From NCBI GenBank assembly GCA_017431785.1, contig JAFRKJ010000037.1, positions 62,001-126,000 on the forward strand: DNA of 64,000 nt. The letters are read 5' to 3'. Below the pieces are notes generated by a model, which was given only the letters and a program-made list of their open reading frames with translations, was not told the DNA's origin and searched no databases. The DNA comes from Bacillota bacterium (GTDB lineage: Bacteria; Bacillota; Clostridia; Peptostreptococcales; Anaerovoracaceae). A program made the translations under genes and the position numbers. Positions 8,481-16,771 of the stretch are shown one piece after another. Each line of letters opens with the position of its first letter. Positions within the stretch are counted from its first letter, which is position 1.

Positions 8481-9680
8481 TCACTTTATCAGCGACTCTT
8501 CTGTCTCCGCATCGAACAGATGCATCGCTTCTGTCTGCAATTTCAGTTTCAGCTTCGTTCCTGCACTCATCTCATCAATGTCCATGTTCAGTGTCGGCAC
8601 GATGGCGATGACTTCTGTGCCGGATGCATTCATGTGCAGGTGCATTTCACTGCCCATCATCTCCGCAACTTCAATCACAGCGTCAATGCCGGCTCCGTCA
8701 TCACTGATCACAACATTGACCGGTCTGACACCGGCGACCACTTCACGCTCACCGGAAGCACCGCAGACCTCTGCACCGTCCCCCAAAGCTTCTGCCAGTT
8801 TGCCAGGCAGTTCGAATGTTTCACCAAGTATCTCAACGCTGTACTTGCCGTCCGCAAAGCGCAGCTTGCTGCCCGGGAAGAAGTTCATCTGCGGCACGCC
8901 GATAAAGCCTGCCACAAACAAGTTCTTCGGGTTGTTGAACACTTCCTGCGGCGTTCCGATCTGCTGGATGAAACCGTCCTTCATGATGACGATTCTGTCC
9001 CCCAGCGTCATGGCCTCCACCTGATCGTGGGTGACGTAGATGAAGGTCGTGTCGATCTTTTTTCTCAGCTTGATGATCTCCGCACGCATCTGATTTCTGA
9101 GCTTTGCATCCAGATTACTGAGCGGTTCATCCATGAGGAAGACTTTCGGGTCTCTGACGAATGCTCTTCCCATGGCGACTCTCTGTCTCTGCCCGCCCGA
9201 AAGGGCTTTTGGCTTTCTGTTGAGGAGCGGTGTGATGTCCAGAATTTCAGCCGCTTCACGAACGTGTTTGTCGATCTCTTCTTTGCTGAACTTCTGCATC
9301 TTGAGGGAGAAGGCCATATTTTCATAGACCGTCATGTGCGGATACAGTGCGTAGTTCTGGAAGACCATCGCAATGTCTCTGTTCTTCGGAGCAACGTCGT
9401 TCATGCGTTCTCCATCGATATAGAGATCGCCTTCACTGATATCCTCCAACCCTGCGATCATTCTGAGCGTCGTGGATTTCCCGCACCCGGAAGGTCCGAC
9501 CAGCACAACGAACTCTCTGTCCGCGATGTCGAGGCTGAACTCTTGTACGGCGACAACGCCCTTATCCGTAATCTGAAGATTCATCGGTTGCTGTTCCGAC
9601 TCATCTTTTTTATCCTTTTTCTTTTCATCCTCTGTGAAAGGATAGATCTTCTTGATGTTCTTAAGAATTACTTCAGCCAC
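8481..9680 (-). CDS. Carbohydrate ABC importer ATPase, MsmK/UgpC/MalK type
   Basis: This 399-residue ATPase energises CUT1-family sugar importers from the cytoplasmic face. Visible are Walker A GPSGCGKST (62-70), the Q-loop in MVFQNYALYPHMT, the signature LSGGQRQRVAMGRA, Walker B VFLMDEPLSNLDA and the switch His in YVTHDQVEAMTLGDR. A C-terminal TOBE/regulatory region follows from about residue 245. A Lys/Glu-rich insert (about residues 16-36) interrupts the usual N-terminal strand; similar inserts occur in some gut clostridial relatives. It is the last gene of the sugar operon, 13 bases after the beta-helix lipoprotein, and most likely serves the two permeases and binding protein encoded upstream. 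It may also serve other importers, as MsmK does elsewhere. Confidence 0.93.
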   Translation of the reverse strand: MAEVILKNIKKIYPFTEDEKKKDKKDESEQQPMNLQITDKGVVAVQEFSLDIADREFVVLVGPSGCGKSTTLRMIAGLEDISEGDLYIDGERMNDVAPKNRDIAMVFQNYALYPHMTVYENMAFSLKMQKFSKEEIDKHVREAAEILDITPLLNRKPKALSGGQRQRVAMGRAFVRDPKVFLMDEPLSNLDAKLRNQMRAEIIKLRKKIDTTFIYVTHDQVEAMTLGDRIVIMKDGFIQQIGTPQEVFNNPKNLFVAGFIGVPQMNFFPGSKLRFADGKYSVEILGETFELPGKLAEALGDGAEVCGASGEREVVAGVRPVNVVISDDGAGIDAVIEVAEMMGSEMHLHMNASGTEVIAIVPTLNMDIDEMSAGTKLKLKLQTEAMHLFDAETEESLIK

Positions 9681-9693
9681 TTTTGAACCTCCA

Positions 9694-11070
9694 TTACTGT
9701 TCCCACAGTTCTATTTCTTCTTCATCCGGCACAAACGCCGATCCCACTCCCTCTATCTTTGACTTCAGTCCGTCGAGTGCTTTGCTCCTATCGCCCAGTA
9801 CTTTCTGCATTTGCATGCTGCTCTCCGGAATCAGGACTGCCAGATCATAATCTCCGGCATCTATCATCTCCTCAAAGTCAGCATCCTCCAGACACCAGGT
9901 GTTTCTTCCAAAATCGTTGATCATATCTTCCTGTCTGCAGTCACCATTGAACTCGATGCATGAATTTCCTCCCACGAAGAGATTGTCGTGGATGCTGTTG
10001 CCTTTGCTTCTCTGTATACCAATCTGCGTCTCATTATCGACGAGTGTATTGTGATCGAACTCACAGTCCTCTGTGAATCCCAGATTCCTGTCATAACCGC
10101 CGAAACATATTCCGCACCATCCCTCGCAGTTCGCGATCACGTTATCATGAACTCTGATGCCGGACACCTTGAACAGCGGATTGTCATCCGGACTGTGTTC
10201 CGTTGCAACCTCGACGCCGATGTCGCATCTGTAAACAAAATTGTTGAATATCTCAATGTCCTGCCCGCCGTCCACATAGATACCGTCGGCGCAGAGATCA
10301 TACTCACCGTCCTCATAATAAGCCGGATTGCCCTCGGCGCTGATGTTGTAGACCACATTGCCGAAGCACTTGCCGTTCCGTGCCATATCTGCATCGTAAG
10401 GATTCTCGAAATCGCTGTCCTCCGGATGCATCGCGGTCCCCTCAAATCCAATCATATCGATGCCGATGTTGTTGTTGTCGTGAATCCGGTTATTGGAAAT
10501 GGTGAAGCCATCGATGTTGCCGTTGAGCACCAGCGATTCACTGTCACCGCAAAGGCAATCCGACACCTCACAGTCATCTACCGTAACGTTCCGCACCGGT
10601 GCGAAATCATTGGCCGCGTAGAAGCAGATGCCATGGGCTCCGACAACGCCGCTGACCTTGCAATCCTTGATGGTGATGTTGTCAAAGGATTCTACACCCT
10701 TATTCGGCAAGCTCTCGTAGATGATGCCGTGAGTGCCGCCTTCCACCGTGAGGCCTTCCAGAATGACGTCATGTGCATTGCACAAGTAGATTCCATAGCT
10801 TGGTTCCAGTTCATCTGTCTCACCGCTCTGCACTTCACCCGGAGCGACTTTAATGACCGGAGACGCGCCTTCCGCTGCACGGATGATCGTCGGACTGTCT
10901 TTTGTTCCGGACAAATCGTAATCTATGGTGAATCCTTCATAGATTCCATCTTCGAGTATTGTTTCTTCTCCGGCTGTAACCTGTACCTGCATCGCTTCTT
11001 CCTCTCCGCATGCTGCAAAAGCAACACACATTGCTGCCGCAAGAACTGCTGTCAGAATGATCTTCTTCAT
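9694..11070 (-). CDS. Secreted right-handed beta-helix lipoprotein
   Basis: A 458-residue protein with a signal peptide and lipobox AFAAC (Cys21). The rest is built of short repeats typical of parallel beta-helix (PbH1/NosD-like, pectate-lyase-like) proteins: VILEGLTVEGGTHGIIYES, ITIKDCKVSGVVGAHGICF, FTISNNRIHDNNNIGIDMIG and IRVHDNVIANCEGWCGICFG. Asp-rich turns could bind metal. Such proteins are polysaccharide lyases, glycoside hydrolases or glycan binders. I cannot assign a catalytic family. Its place between the GatZ/KbaZ gene and the importer ATPase suggests that it acts outside the cell on the glycan whose products the ABC system imports. Confidence 0.8.
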   Translation of the reverse strand: MKKIILTAVLAAAMCVAFAACGEEEAMQVQVTAGEETILEDGIYEGFTIDYDLSGTKDSPTIIRAAEGASPVIKVAPGEVQSGETDELEPSYGIYLCNAHDVILEGLTVEGGTHGIIYESLPNKGVESFDNITIKDCKVSGVVGAHGICFYAANDFAPVRNVTVDDCEVSDCLCGDSESLVLNGNIDGFTISNNRIHDNNNIGIDMIGFEGTAMHPEDSDFENPYDADMARNGKCFGNVVYNISAEGNPAYYEDGEYDLCADGIYVDGGQDIEIFNNFVYRCDIGVEVATEHSPDDNPLFKVSGIRVHDNVIANCEGWCGICFGGYDRNLGFTEDCEFDHNTLVDNETQIGIQRSKGNSIHDNLFVGGNSCIEFNGDCRQEDMINDFGRNTWCLEDADFEEMIDAGDYDLAVLIPESSMQMQKVLGDRSKALDGLKSKIEGVGSAFVPDEEEIELWEQ

Positions 11071-11094
11071 CTTGCGCCTCCCTTCCTGCGCCTG

Positions 11095-12438
11095 TTATTC
11101 AAACAGTCCGCACGCTCTCCAGTATCTGGACAGCTCGTCGCACGTTTTGTCGATGACCAAAGCCTCAGGTTTCAGCTCCAGCATTCCTTCACGTGCATGG
11201 ACATACTGCTGCGGCATAAACTGGCTGAGCATGGTCAGTGTGATCCTGCCGTGCAGATTCTCCATCAGTTTCCTGATGGCTGCTTTTACTTCCGGCCTAT
11301 GCATATAGTATCTGCTGCGGTCGCTGTAACTGTACTTTCTGAGCAGTGTGCTCTCCGGTTCCTCGGCAGTGTAATGACCCTGCCAGCTGGACGGATCGTT
11401 TCGCATCACTTCGTCGAGGACCCCGATGAAGTCTGATGCCTCCCCGGCATCCAATACACCCGCTGCACACAATGTATCTTCCATCATGGCCAGCGCATAG
11501 AGACCTTCTCTCGCTGCAAATGTGAGCGCCGGTCCGACCTTCAGAATCGCGATGCCGTCTTCCACCATCTGTTTCAGACTGCTCTCACGCTGATAGTCCG
11601 TTGAATGACCTTCCAATACAATGCCCGGAATCTCTGCCGCTTCTTCCGTCAGCTGCGTCGCCTCTTCCGGCACGTATTCATGCACGTTGTCGTTTCCGAA
11701 TTCCACGCCCGGCTGCACAACTGCTGCGATGATCCGCCCCCATGGACTTCCTTCGCCGTCCGCCAGTCCTGCCTCTGAAAACTTCTCTTCGAAGCAGGTC
11801 AGCATCTCCTTCAGCGCTTCCGGTTTCGTCACACTGAGTGCGTCTTCCTCGCCGCTTCCGCCCGGTGTCGGCACTTCGCTGCCGATGACGTATACGGGTG
11901 CAAGCACTTCATCTGATGACGCGCCGGCGCGAACCGCTTCTTCCCGGTACGCCGCAAATCCTCTCTCTGACGCCTTGCACAGTCTGACGGTTCGATCCGC
12001 GATCTCCTCTGTGGAAAGCGTAACCTCACTGCCGAGAGGCATACTAGCATCAAGGTGAATCTTCGTAAATCCTGCCTTTGCGAATTCATAGGTCAGTTCC
12101 TCGGCCAGATCCATGGCTTCCGCCGCATCGCACTTCTGCCATGCGACAGGTCCGAGATGATCTCCGCCGAGAATCAGACGCTCCGCAGGAAGACCGAGCG
12201 CAGCTGCACGGTCCAGAACATATTTTCTGAAGTCCGCAGGCTTCATTCCTGTGTAGCCGCCCATCTGGTTCACTTGGTTTGCCGTAGCCTCGATCAGCAC
12301 TGGTGTTCCTGTTCTGACTGCCTGGGTGATGGCGGCGTCTATGACAAAAGGACTGCTGCTGCATACAGAGCAGATGCCTTCATGAATCCCATTCTTTTGT
12401 TTCTGTACTATAGTCTGAAGATGATGCGTGTACTCCAT
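11095..12438 (-). CDS. GatZ/KbaZ family protein (tagatose-bisphosphate aldolase subunit or tagatose-6-P 4-epimerase)
   Basis: The start at 12438 (MEYTHHLQTIVQKQ) follows a GGAGGAGAAGAAGG ribosome site and gives 447 residues, the usual family length. A TIM-barrel protein: ICSVCSSSPFVIDAAI near the N-terminus, VLIEATANQVNQMGGYTGM, LILGGDHLGP (metal-binding region), FTKIHLDASM and VLEGHSTDYQ. These are marks of COG4573. Classically it is the non-catalytic partner of class II tagatose-1,6-bisphosphate aldolase. Some members act alone as fructose/tagatose-6-phosphate 4-epimerases. No GatY/KbaY partner or tagatose-6-P kinase is encoded nearby, which favours the second role here (inference). It follows agaS by 20 bases in one operon. 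Confidence 0.88.
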   Translation of the reverse strand: MEYTHHLQTIVQKQKNGIHEGICSVCSSSPFVIDAAITQAVRTGTPVLIEATANQVNQMGGYTGMKPADFRKYVLDRAAALGLPAERLILGGDHLGPVAWQKCDAAEAMDLAEELTYEFAKAGFTKIHLDASMPLGSEVTLSTEEIADRTVRLCKASERGFAAYREEAVRAGASSDEVLAPVYVIGSEVPTPGGSGEEDALSVTKPEALKEMLTCFEEKFSEAGLADGEGSPWGRIIAAVVQPGVEFGNDNVHEYVPEEATQLTEEAAEIPGIVLEGHSTDYQRESSLKQMVEDGIAILKVGPALTFAAREGLYALAMMEDTLCAAGVLDAGEASDFIGVLDEVMRNDPSSWQGHYTAEEPESTLLRKYSYSDRSRYYMHRPEVKAAIRKLMENLHGRITLTMLSQFMPQQYVHAREGMLELKPEALVIDKTCDELSRYWRACGLFE

Positions 12439-12458
12439 CCTTCTTCTCCTCCCCGATG

Positions 12459-13613
12459 CTATTCCTCGTAGATAGTGACACCCTGCACGACTCTGTTTAC
12501 TTCTCCGGTCGGACAAGGGTTGTCAGGCGTGATTTCCAGCTTTATGGAATAGAGCATGGCCATGGTCTGGGCGACCATAATGTACGCTGGTGCCAGCTGA
12601 CAATTCGCAGCTTTGTTTCTGTATCCCATCGGAATCATCAGATCGCAGTATTTGCCGACTTCTTCATCTTCTGAAGCAGTCACTGCGACGAGCTTGCTGC
12701 CTTTGCGGTCTCTGTAAAGTTCTTTCAGAACATCCATCTCATACCGTCTCGTCCACGCATCATCTGAGAGGAAGACGACGCAGACGGTCTCATCGTCGAC
12801 GATCGATTTCGGTCCGTGACGGAACCCCATCGGAGTATCAAAGATGGCAGCCATTTGGCCAGCCGTCAGTTCAAGAACTTTCAGCGCTGCTTCCTGTGCG
12901 ATGCCTTTGAGCACATCGCTTCCCAGATAGACCACACGGCTGAAGCTGTTTCTGCTCACGAATCCCGCAAGATCCCTGAAGCCTTTTGTCAAAAACTTTT
13001 CTGCGCTGCTGATGGTCTCGTAGAAATCCATCTCAAAATCGCCGGTCAACGCCAAAAGCGCAGCCAGGTACATGCTCGTAAAGCTACTCGTCATAGCGAA
13101 GCTTCTGTCATTTGTTTCAGGTGCCAGCACGATGCTGAAGCAGTTGTCCTTCTCGTCAGCAAGCTTCGCAAGGGCGCCTTCCTCATTGCAGGTGATGAAT
13201 AGATGCTTCACCTTCTCTGAGATTCTGTCGGCTGCCTTGACCGCACCGACGGATTCCGGACTGTTGCCTGAACGCGCGAAGGAAACAAGCAGCGTTTTTC
13301 TCTCCGGCGATATGAACAGCTCCGGCGACGCCACGATATCCGTTGTACCGATAGCGTGCACGCGCCCCTGAAGCTTTTGCAAAAGCGCCGGATACAGGGC
13401 TCTCCCGACGTACTCGCTTGTTCCTGCGCCTGTGAGGATGATGTCGAAATCTCCATCGGATGTGACGTCTCCAACCAGTCTGCTGAGCGAGATGCGGATG
13501 CCTTTTACCTGGTCGATGGTCTTCTCCCATACAGCAGGCTGCTGTGCAATTTCCTCCGCGGTGAATATTGCATTTTTCTCTTTTAAATCTTCTTCTTTGT
13601 AGCCAAAGATCAT
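12459..13613 (-). CDS. agaS: AgaS-type SIS-domain sugar-phosphate isomerase/deaminase
   Basis: 384 residues with two SIS (sugar isomerase) domains. The first holds DIILTGAGTSEYVGRALYP and LLVSFARSGNSPES, the phosphate-binding Ser/Thr loops; the second holds RVVYLGSDVLKGIAQEAALK and FDTPMGFRHGPKSIVDDETV. The family converts galactosamine-6-phosphate to tagatose-6-phosphate with release of ammonia, in the cytoplasm. Length and motifs match AgaS of GalNAc/galactosamine pathways. The neighbours are a GatZ/KbaZ protein downstream and sugar permeases upstream, with short gaps, consistent with one amino-sugar operon. A GalNAc-6-P deacetylase (AgaA/NagA) is not seen in the window, so galactosamine may be the direct substrate, or a genomic NagA is shared. 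Confidence 0.9.
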   Translation of the reverse strand: MIFGYKEEDLKEKNAIFTAEEIAQQPAVWEKTIDQVKGIRISLSRLVGDVTSDGDFDIILTGAGTSEYVGRALYPALLQKLQGRVHAIGTTDIVASPELFISPERKTLLVSFARSGNSPESVGAVKAADRISEKVKHLFITCNEEGALAKLADEKDNCFSIVLAPETNDRSFAMTSSFTSMYLAALLALTGDFEMDFYETISSAEKFLTKGFRDLAGFVSRNSFSRVVYLGSDVLKGIAQEAALKVLELTAGQMAAIFDTPMGFRHGPKSIVDDETVCVVFLSDDAWTRRYEMDVLKELYRDRKGSKLVAVTASEDEEVGKYCDLMIPMGYRNKAANCQLAPAYIMVAQTMAMLYSIKLEITPDNPCPTGEVNRVVQGVTIYEE

Positions 13614-13623
13614 TCTGTTCCTC

Positions 13624-14460
13624 CTATTTCATTCCTGTCATCGACAGTCCTTTGATGAACTGCTTCTGGAAGATGATGAACACAATCGCCGCCGGAATCA
13701 TGATCAGGGCGGATGCCGCCATGGTTGCCGACAGATCCGTCGAGTGCTGGGTCGAGAAGTAGCTCAGCGCCAGCGGCAGGGTCATTTTCTCCGTCGATGA
13801 GAGGTAGATCAATGGATTGAGGTAGTCATTCCAGTATTCCATAAAGGTGAAGATGGCCAGAGCTCCGATGGCCGGCCGGATCTGTGGAATGACGATCCTC
13901 CAGTATATTGCGAAATCTCCAGCGCCGTCGATACGCGCGCTTTCGATGAGTTCCCGTGGTATTTCTTCGCAGTACTGCTTGCACAGATAGATGCCGAATA
14001 CGTTGACGAAGGACGGGATGATCAGCGCCCATACGGAGTTGTAGAGGCCGATGTCATCAATGATGATGAATGTTGTGATCATCGTGACCTGCGCCGGCAC
14101 CATCATAGTGAACATGAACATGGCAAACAGGAAATCCCTTCCTCTGAACCGGAATCTGGCGAAGAGGTATCCCACCAGTGTGCTGGTGAACAGGATTACG
14201 ATGGTATTGGTGCAAGTGATGAAGACCGAGTTGCCCAGCCAATGGAAGAATGGCGACTTGGTCAGCACTTTAATGTACCCATCCAGGGTGAACTCCTGCG
14301 GGATGATGTGCATCGGGTCTGTCAGTGTCTCGATCGTCGTCTTAAAGGAATTGCTGAGCATCCACACATATGGGATGACTACGATGATGGAGACCGCCAT
14401 CAGGATGGCGAAGATGATAACCCGACTTTTGAAATCTCTTGTGTATGCGAAATCTTTCAT
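13624..14460 (-). CDS. Sugar ABC importer permease, MalG-like (CUT1)
   Basis: The start is set at 14460 (MKDFAYTRDFKSRV) because GGGAG lies seven bases before it; an earlier in-frame start at 14511 has no such site. 278 residues. Six hydrophobic helices are visible, first VIIFAILMAVSIIVVIPYVW. The EAA loop is ELIESARIDGAGDFAIYWRIVIPQIRPAI (about 185-213), which docks the ATPase. It ends GLSMTGMK, typical of the family. The gene begins one base after the stop of the other permease, so the two are coupled and form the membrane channel of one importer. Confidence 0.93.
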   Translation of the reverse strand: MKDFAYTRDFKSRVIIFAILMAVSIIVVIPYVWMLSNSFKTTIETLTDPMHIIPQEFTLDGYIKVLTKSPFFHWLGNSVFITCTNTIVILFTSTLVGYLFARFRFRGRDFLFAMFMFTMMVPAQVTMITTFIIIDDIGLYNSVWALIIPSFVNVFGIYLCKQYCEEIPRELIESARIDGAGDFAIYWRIVIPQIRPAIGALAIFTFMEYWNDYLNPLIYLSSTEKMTLPLALSYFSTQHSTDLSATMAASALIMIPAAIVFIIFQKQFIKGLSMTGMK

Positions 14461-14461
14461 A

Positions 14462-15349
14462 TCAGTACTCCCAATCGACCCTGTTGATGCGCTGCTGAAC
14501 AATGCTGACAATGAGGATGAGCAGGAACAGCACTACAGACAGTGCCGACGCGTACCCCATCTCTTTGTAGATGAACGCATTCTCATAGATATAACTTGTG
14601 AGTACCAATCCTGAGTTCTGCGGTCCGTCCTTGTAGAGCAGGACACTGAACTGCGCGAACATCTGGAAGTAGGATATGAGTGTCATGAGTACTACGAAGG
14701 TCGTCGTCCTGCCCAGAAGAGGAAGCGTGATGTGATAGAACTTCTTCCATCCGCCAGCGTGGTCAAGTTCCGCAGCTTCGTAGACCTCTCCGGGAATTCC
14801 GTCAATACCGGCCGAATAGAGGATGATATTGTATCCCAGGTCGGCCCAGAGGGTGAAGACGATGACGGAGAACATGACATACTTGGCATCACCGGTCCAG
14901 GCGACACCGTCTCCTCCAAAGGCTTCAATGATCTGATTGACGAGTCCGATCTTCGTGTTGAAAATACTTCTCCCCCAGACAACTGCCGATGCGACCATCG
15001 GGGCCATGCACGGCAGGAACACGATCATCCGGAAGAAACTCCGGGTCTTGTTGCTCTTCATCTGGCTGATCAGTGTTGCAACGGTGAGAGAAATAACTAT
15101 ATTAAGCGCAACTGCAACGAGGGTGAATACGATGGTATTCTTTAACGCCTTCACGGCGTCCGGGTCATCCAGCAGTTCTCTGTAATTATCAAGTCCAACA
15201 AACCTCGATGAATGATTCAACGGGTTGTAATCCAAAAAAGATATGCCAAGCGTTCCCAGTATCGGAATGATCAGGAACACAAGAGCTTCGATAAATATTG
15301 GTATTAATATCAGCAGTAAAAATGTGCGGCTGGTTTTCAATTTGATCAC
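14462..15349 (-). CDS. Sugar ABC importer permease, MalF/UgpA-like (CUT1)
   Basis: About 295 residues. Hydrophobic helices begin at TFLLLILIPIFIEALVFLII. The EAA loop is EVYEAAELDHAGGWKKFYHITLPLLGRTT (about residues 190-218). It ends QQRINRVDWEY, as usual for MalF-like permeases. The start is uncertain. A GTG at 15388 sits directly on the end of a hairpin with no ribosome site; GTG at 15349 (GGGAG 12 bases upstream) or TTG at 15340 (preceded by AAGGTGATC) are better. It partners the MalG-like permease and the downstream ATPase. Confidence 0.9.
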   Translation of the reverse strand: MIKLKTSRTFLLLILIPIFIEALVFLIIPILGTLGISFLDYNPLNHSSRFVGLDNYRELLDDPDAVKALKNTIVFTLVAVALNIVISLTVATLISQMKSNKTRSFFRMIVFLPCMAPMVASAVVWGRSIFNTKIGLVNQIIEAFGGDGVAWTGDAKYVMFSVIVFTLWADLGYNIILYSAGIDGIPGEVYEAAELDHAGGWKKFYHITLPLLGRTTTFVVLMTLISYFQMFAQFSVLLYKDGPQNSGLVLTSYIYENAFIYKEMGYASALSVVLFLLILIVSIVQQRINRVDWEY

Positions 15350-15388
15350 CTTCGGGAATAACTCCCGGAATCTGCATCCGGGATTCAC

Positions 15389-15418
15389 AAAGCGCAGGGG
15401 CTAACGCCCCCGCGCTTT
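15389..15418 (-). promoter_or_regulatory. Strong intercistronic hairpin after the binding-protein gene
   Basis: A 13-bp stem with one G-U pair (arms 15389-15401 and 15406-15418, four-base loop) and no T-run. It sits between the binding-protein and permease genes, where such hairpins commonly protect the 5' message so that binding protein is made in excess. Confidence 0.65.
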
Positions 15419-15429
15419 TATCAATACAA

Positions 15430-16734
15430 TTATTTGATCAGCTTCTTGTTAAGTGTCTTCTCGAGTTCAGCCAGAGCTTCATCAGCAGTACCTGACTGTC
15501 CCTTGCAGTAAGCGCTGAATGCTTCGTTAACACATTCCTTGAAAACATCAGTGTTGAAGTCTCCGATAAACTGTGCTCCGTCGAGGATACCTACTAGCGG
15601 CTCAGCATATGGGAAGTTCTTGACGTATTCCGGATCCTGAGCAACCGCTTTCTTGGCAGGAATCTGTCCGCAAGCCAGATTGTGCTGCATGATTACTTCG
15701 TCGGAGAAGAAGTAGTTGAGGAAGTCAAATGCTGCTGCTTCCTTTGCCTCATCCAGTCCTCCGGCAACAGCCATGGACCAGCCAGTCTCAGCAGCGAACT
15801 TCGGCTCGGAACCAAAGAATGGCATTGCCACATAGCTGTAGTCTTTGCCGTATTCAAGACCGAAATCGTTCTGTCCTTCTGCCAGGCACCATGGTCCGCG
15901 CGGTACCATCATGACTTCATTCGTATACAGTTCCTGATATCCTTCGATATCACTTCCGTCATCAAGACCTGACAGGTTCGTAACCGCATTATCTCCGGAT
16001 GCCATTGCAGCCAGCTCTTCCCAAGCTGTCTTAGCAGCATCTGAAGTAACGTTGATTGTTCCGTCTTCATTCAGGTAGTTCTCGCCCTGTGAAAGGATCA
16101 TAGAAGTCCACAGATACATTACGCCGTCCCAGTTAACGAAATCAAAGCCTTTGACCTTGATCTTGTCTCCCTCTTTGACGGTTCCCTTTTCAGCTGCAGC
16201 TTTCAGCTCGTCCCAAGTGGTCGGAACTTCTACGCCAGCTTCCTTCATAACGTTGTTGTTGACAATCAGTCCTCCGCACTCAATGTTGAACTCCTGCGGA
16301 ATGCCATAGATGACGCCATCTGCTTCCAGTGCGCCGTAGGTGTTCGGATAGCATTCATCTTTTACTTCTGCCTGCATCTCCTCAGGAAGTGGAGCCAGGA
16401 CTCCTGCCGGCGCGAAATCGACGCCCCAGCCTCCCCATAGTTCGTAGATGTCAGCACCGCCCTCATCTGACATAAGTGCAGTCTGTACTTTTGACTCAAA
16501 CTCGTCATAAGGGAATGCTTCGATATTGATCGTAACATCCGGATGCTCTTCCATGTAAGCGTCCGCAATAGCCTGATAGGATTCGTTCCAGGTATCTTCA
16601 TCATTGTGTGTCCACAAGGTGAGTGTGTTGGCATCAGAGCTGCCTTCATCGCTTCCGCCGCATCCTGTAATCACGAGTGCAACTCCAAGAGTCAGCACGA
16701 CTGTCAGGGCGACTAGAATCAGCTTCTTCTTCAT
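15430..16734 (-). CDS. Sugar-binding lipoprotein of ABC importer (family 1)
   Basis: 434 residues, with signal peptide and lipobox VITGC (Cys25). The mature start NTLTLWTHNDEDTWNESYQA and DVTINIEAFPYDEFESKVQTAL are typical of extracellular solute-binding family 1. Several Trp residues (ELWGGWGVDFAP, VPRGPWCLAE, AETGWSMAVAGG) line the ligand site of this family. It delivers an oligosaccharide or glycoside to the two permeases encoded next. It is the second gene of the operon, after the GH4 gene, with RBS GGAGGAAAAAG. The exact ligand cannot be read from the sequence; the neighbouring enzymes suggest an alpha-galactoside or galactosaminide. Confidence 0.93.
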   Translation of the reverse strand: MKKKLILVALTVVLTLGVALVITGCGGSDEGSSDANTLTLWTHNDEDTWNESYQAIADAYMEEHPDVTINIEAFPYDEFESKVQTALMSDEGGADIYELWGGWGVDFAPAGVLAPLPEEMQAEVKDECYPNTYGALEADGVIYGIPQEFNIECGGLIVNNNVMKEAGVEVPTTWDELKAAAEKGTVKEGDKIKVKGFDFVNWDGVMYLWTSMILSQGENYLNEDGTINVTSDAAKTAWEELAAMASGDNAVTNLSGLDDGSDIEGYQELYTNEVMMVPRGPWCLAEGQNDFGLEYGKDYSYVAMPFFGSEPKFAAETGWSMAVAGGLDEAKEAAAFDFLNYFFSDEVIMQHNLACGQIPAKKAVAQDPEYVKNFPYAEPLVGILDGAQFIGDFNTDVFKECVNEAFSAYCKGQSGTADEALAELEKTLNKKLIK

Positions 16735-16771
16735 TTCTTTTTCCTCCTTAGAATCAGATAATAACCACCGA

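Noticed and set aside
8442-9686. A 414-codon open frame on the plus strand
   Set aside because: It lies exactly antisense to the importer ATPase gene, whose motifs are complete; the frame encodes no recognisable protein and is a shadow of the codon pattern. The same holds for the 482-codon plus-strand frame at 9988-11436, antisense to the beta-helix gene.
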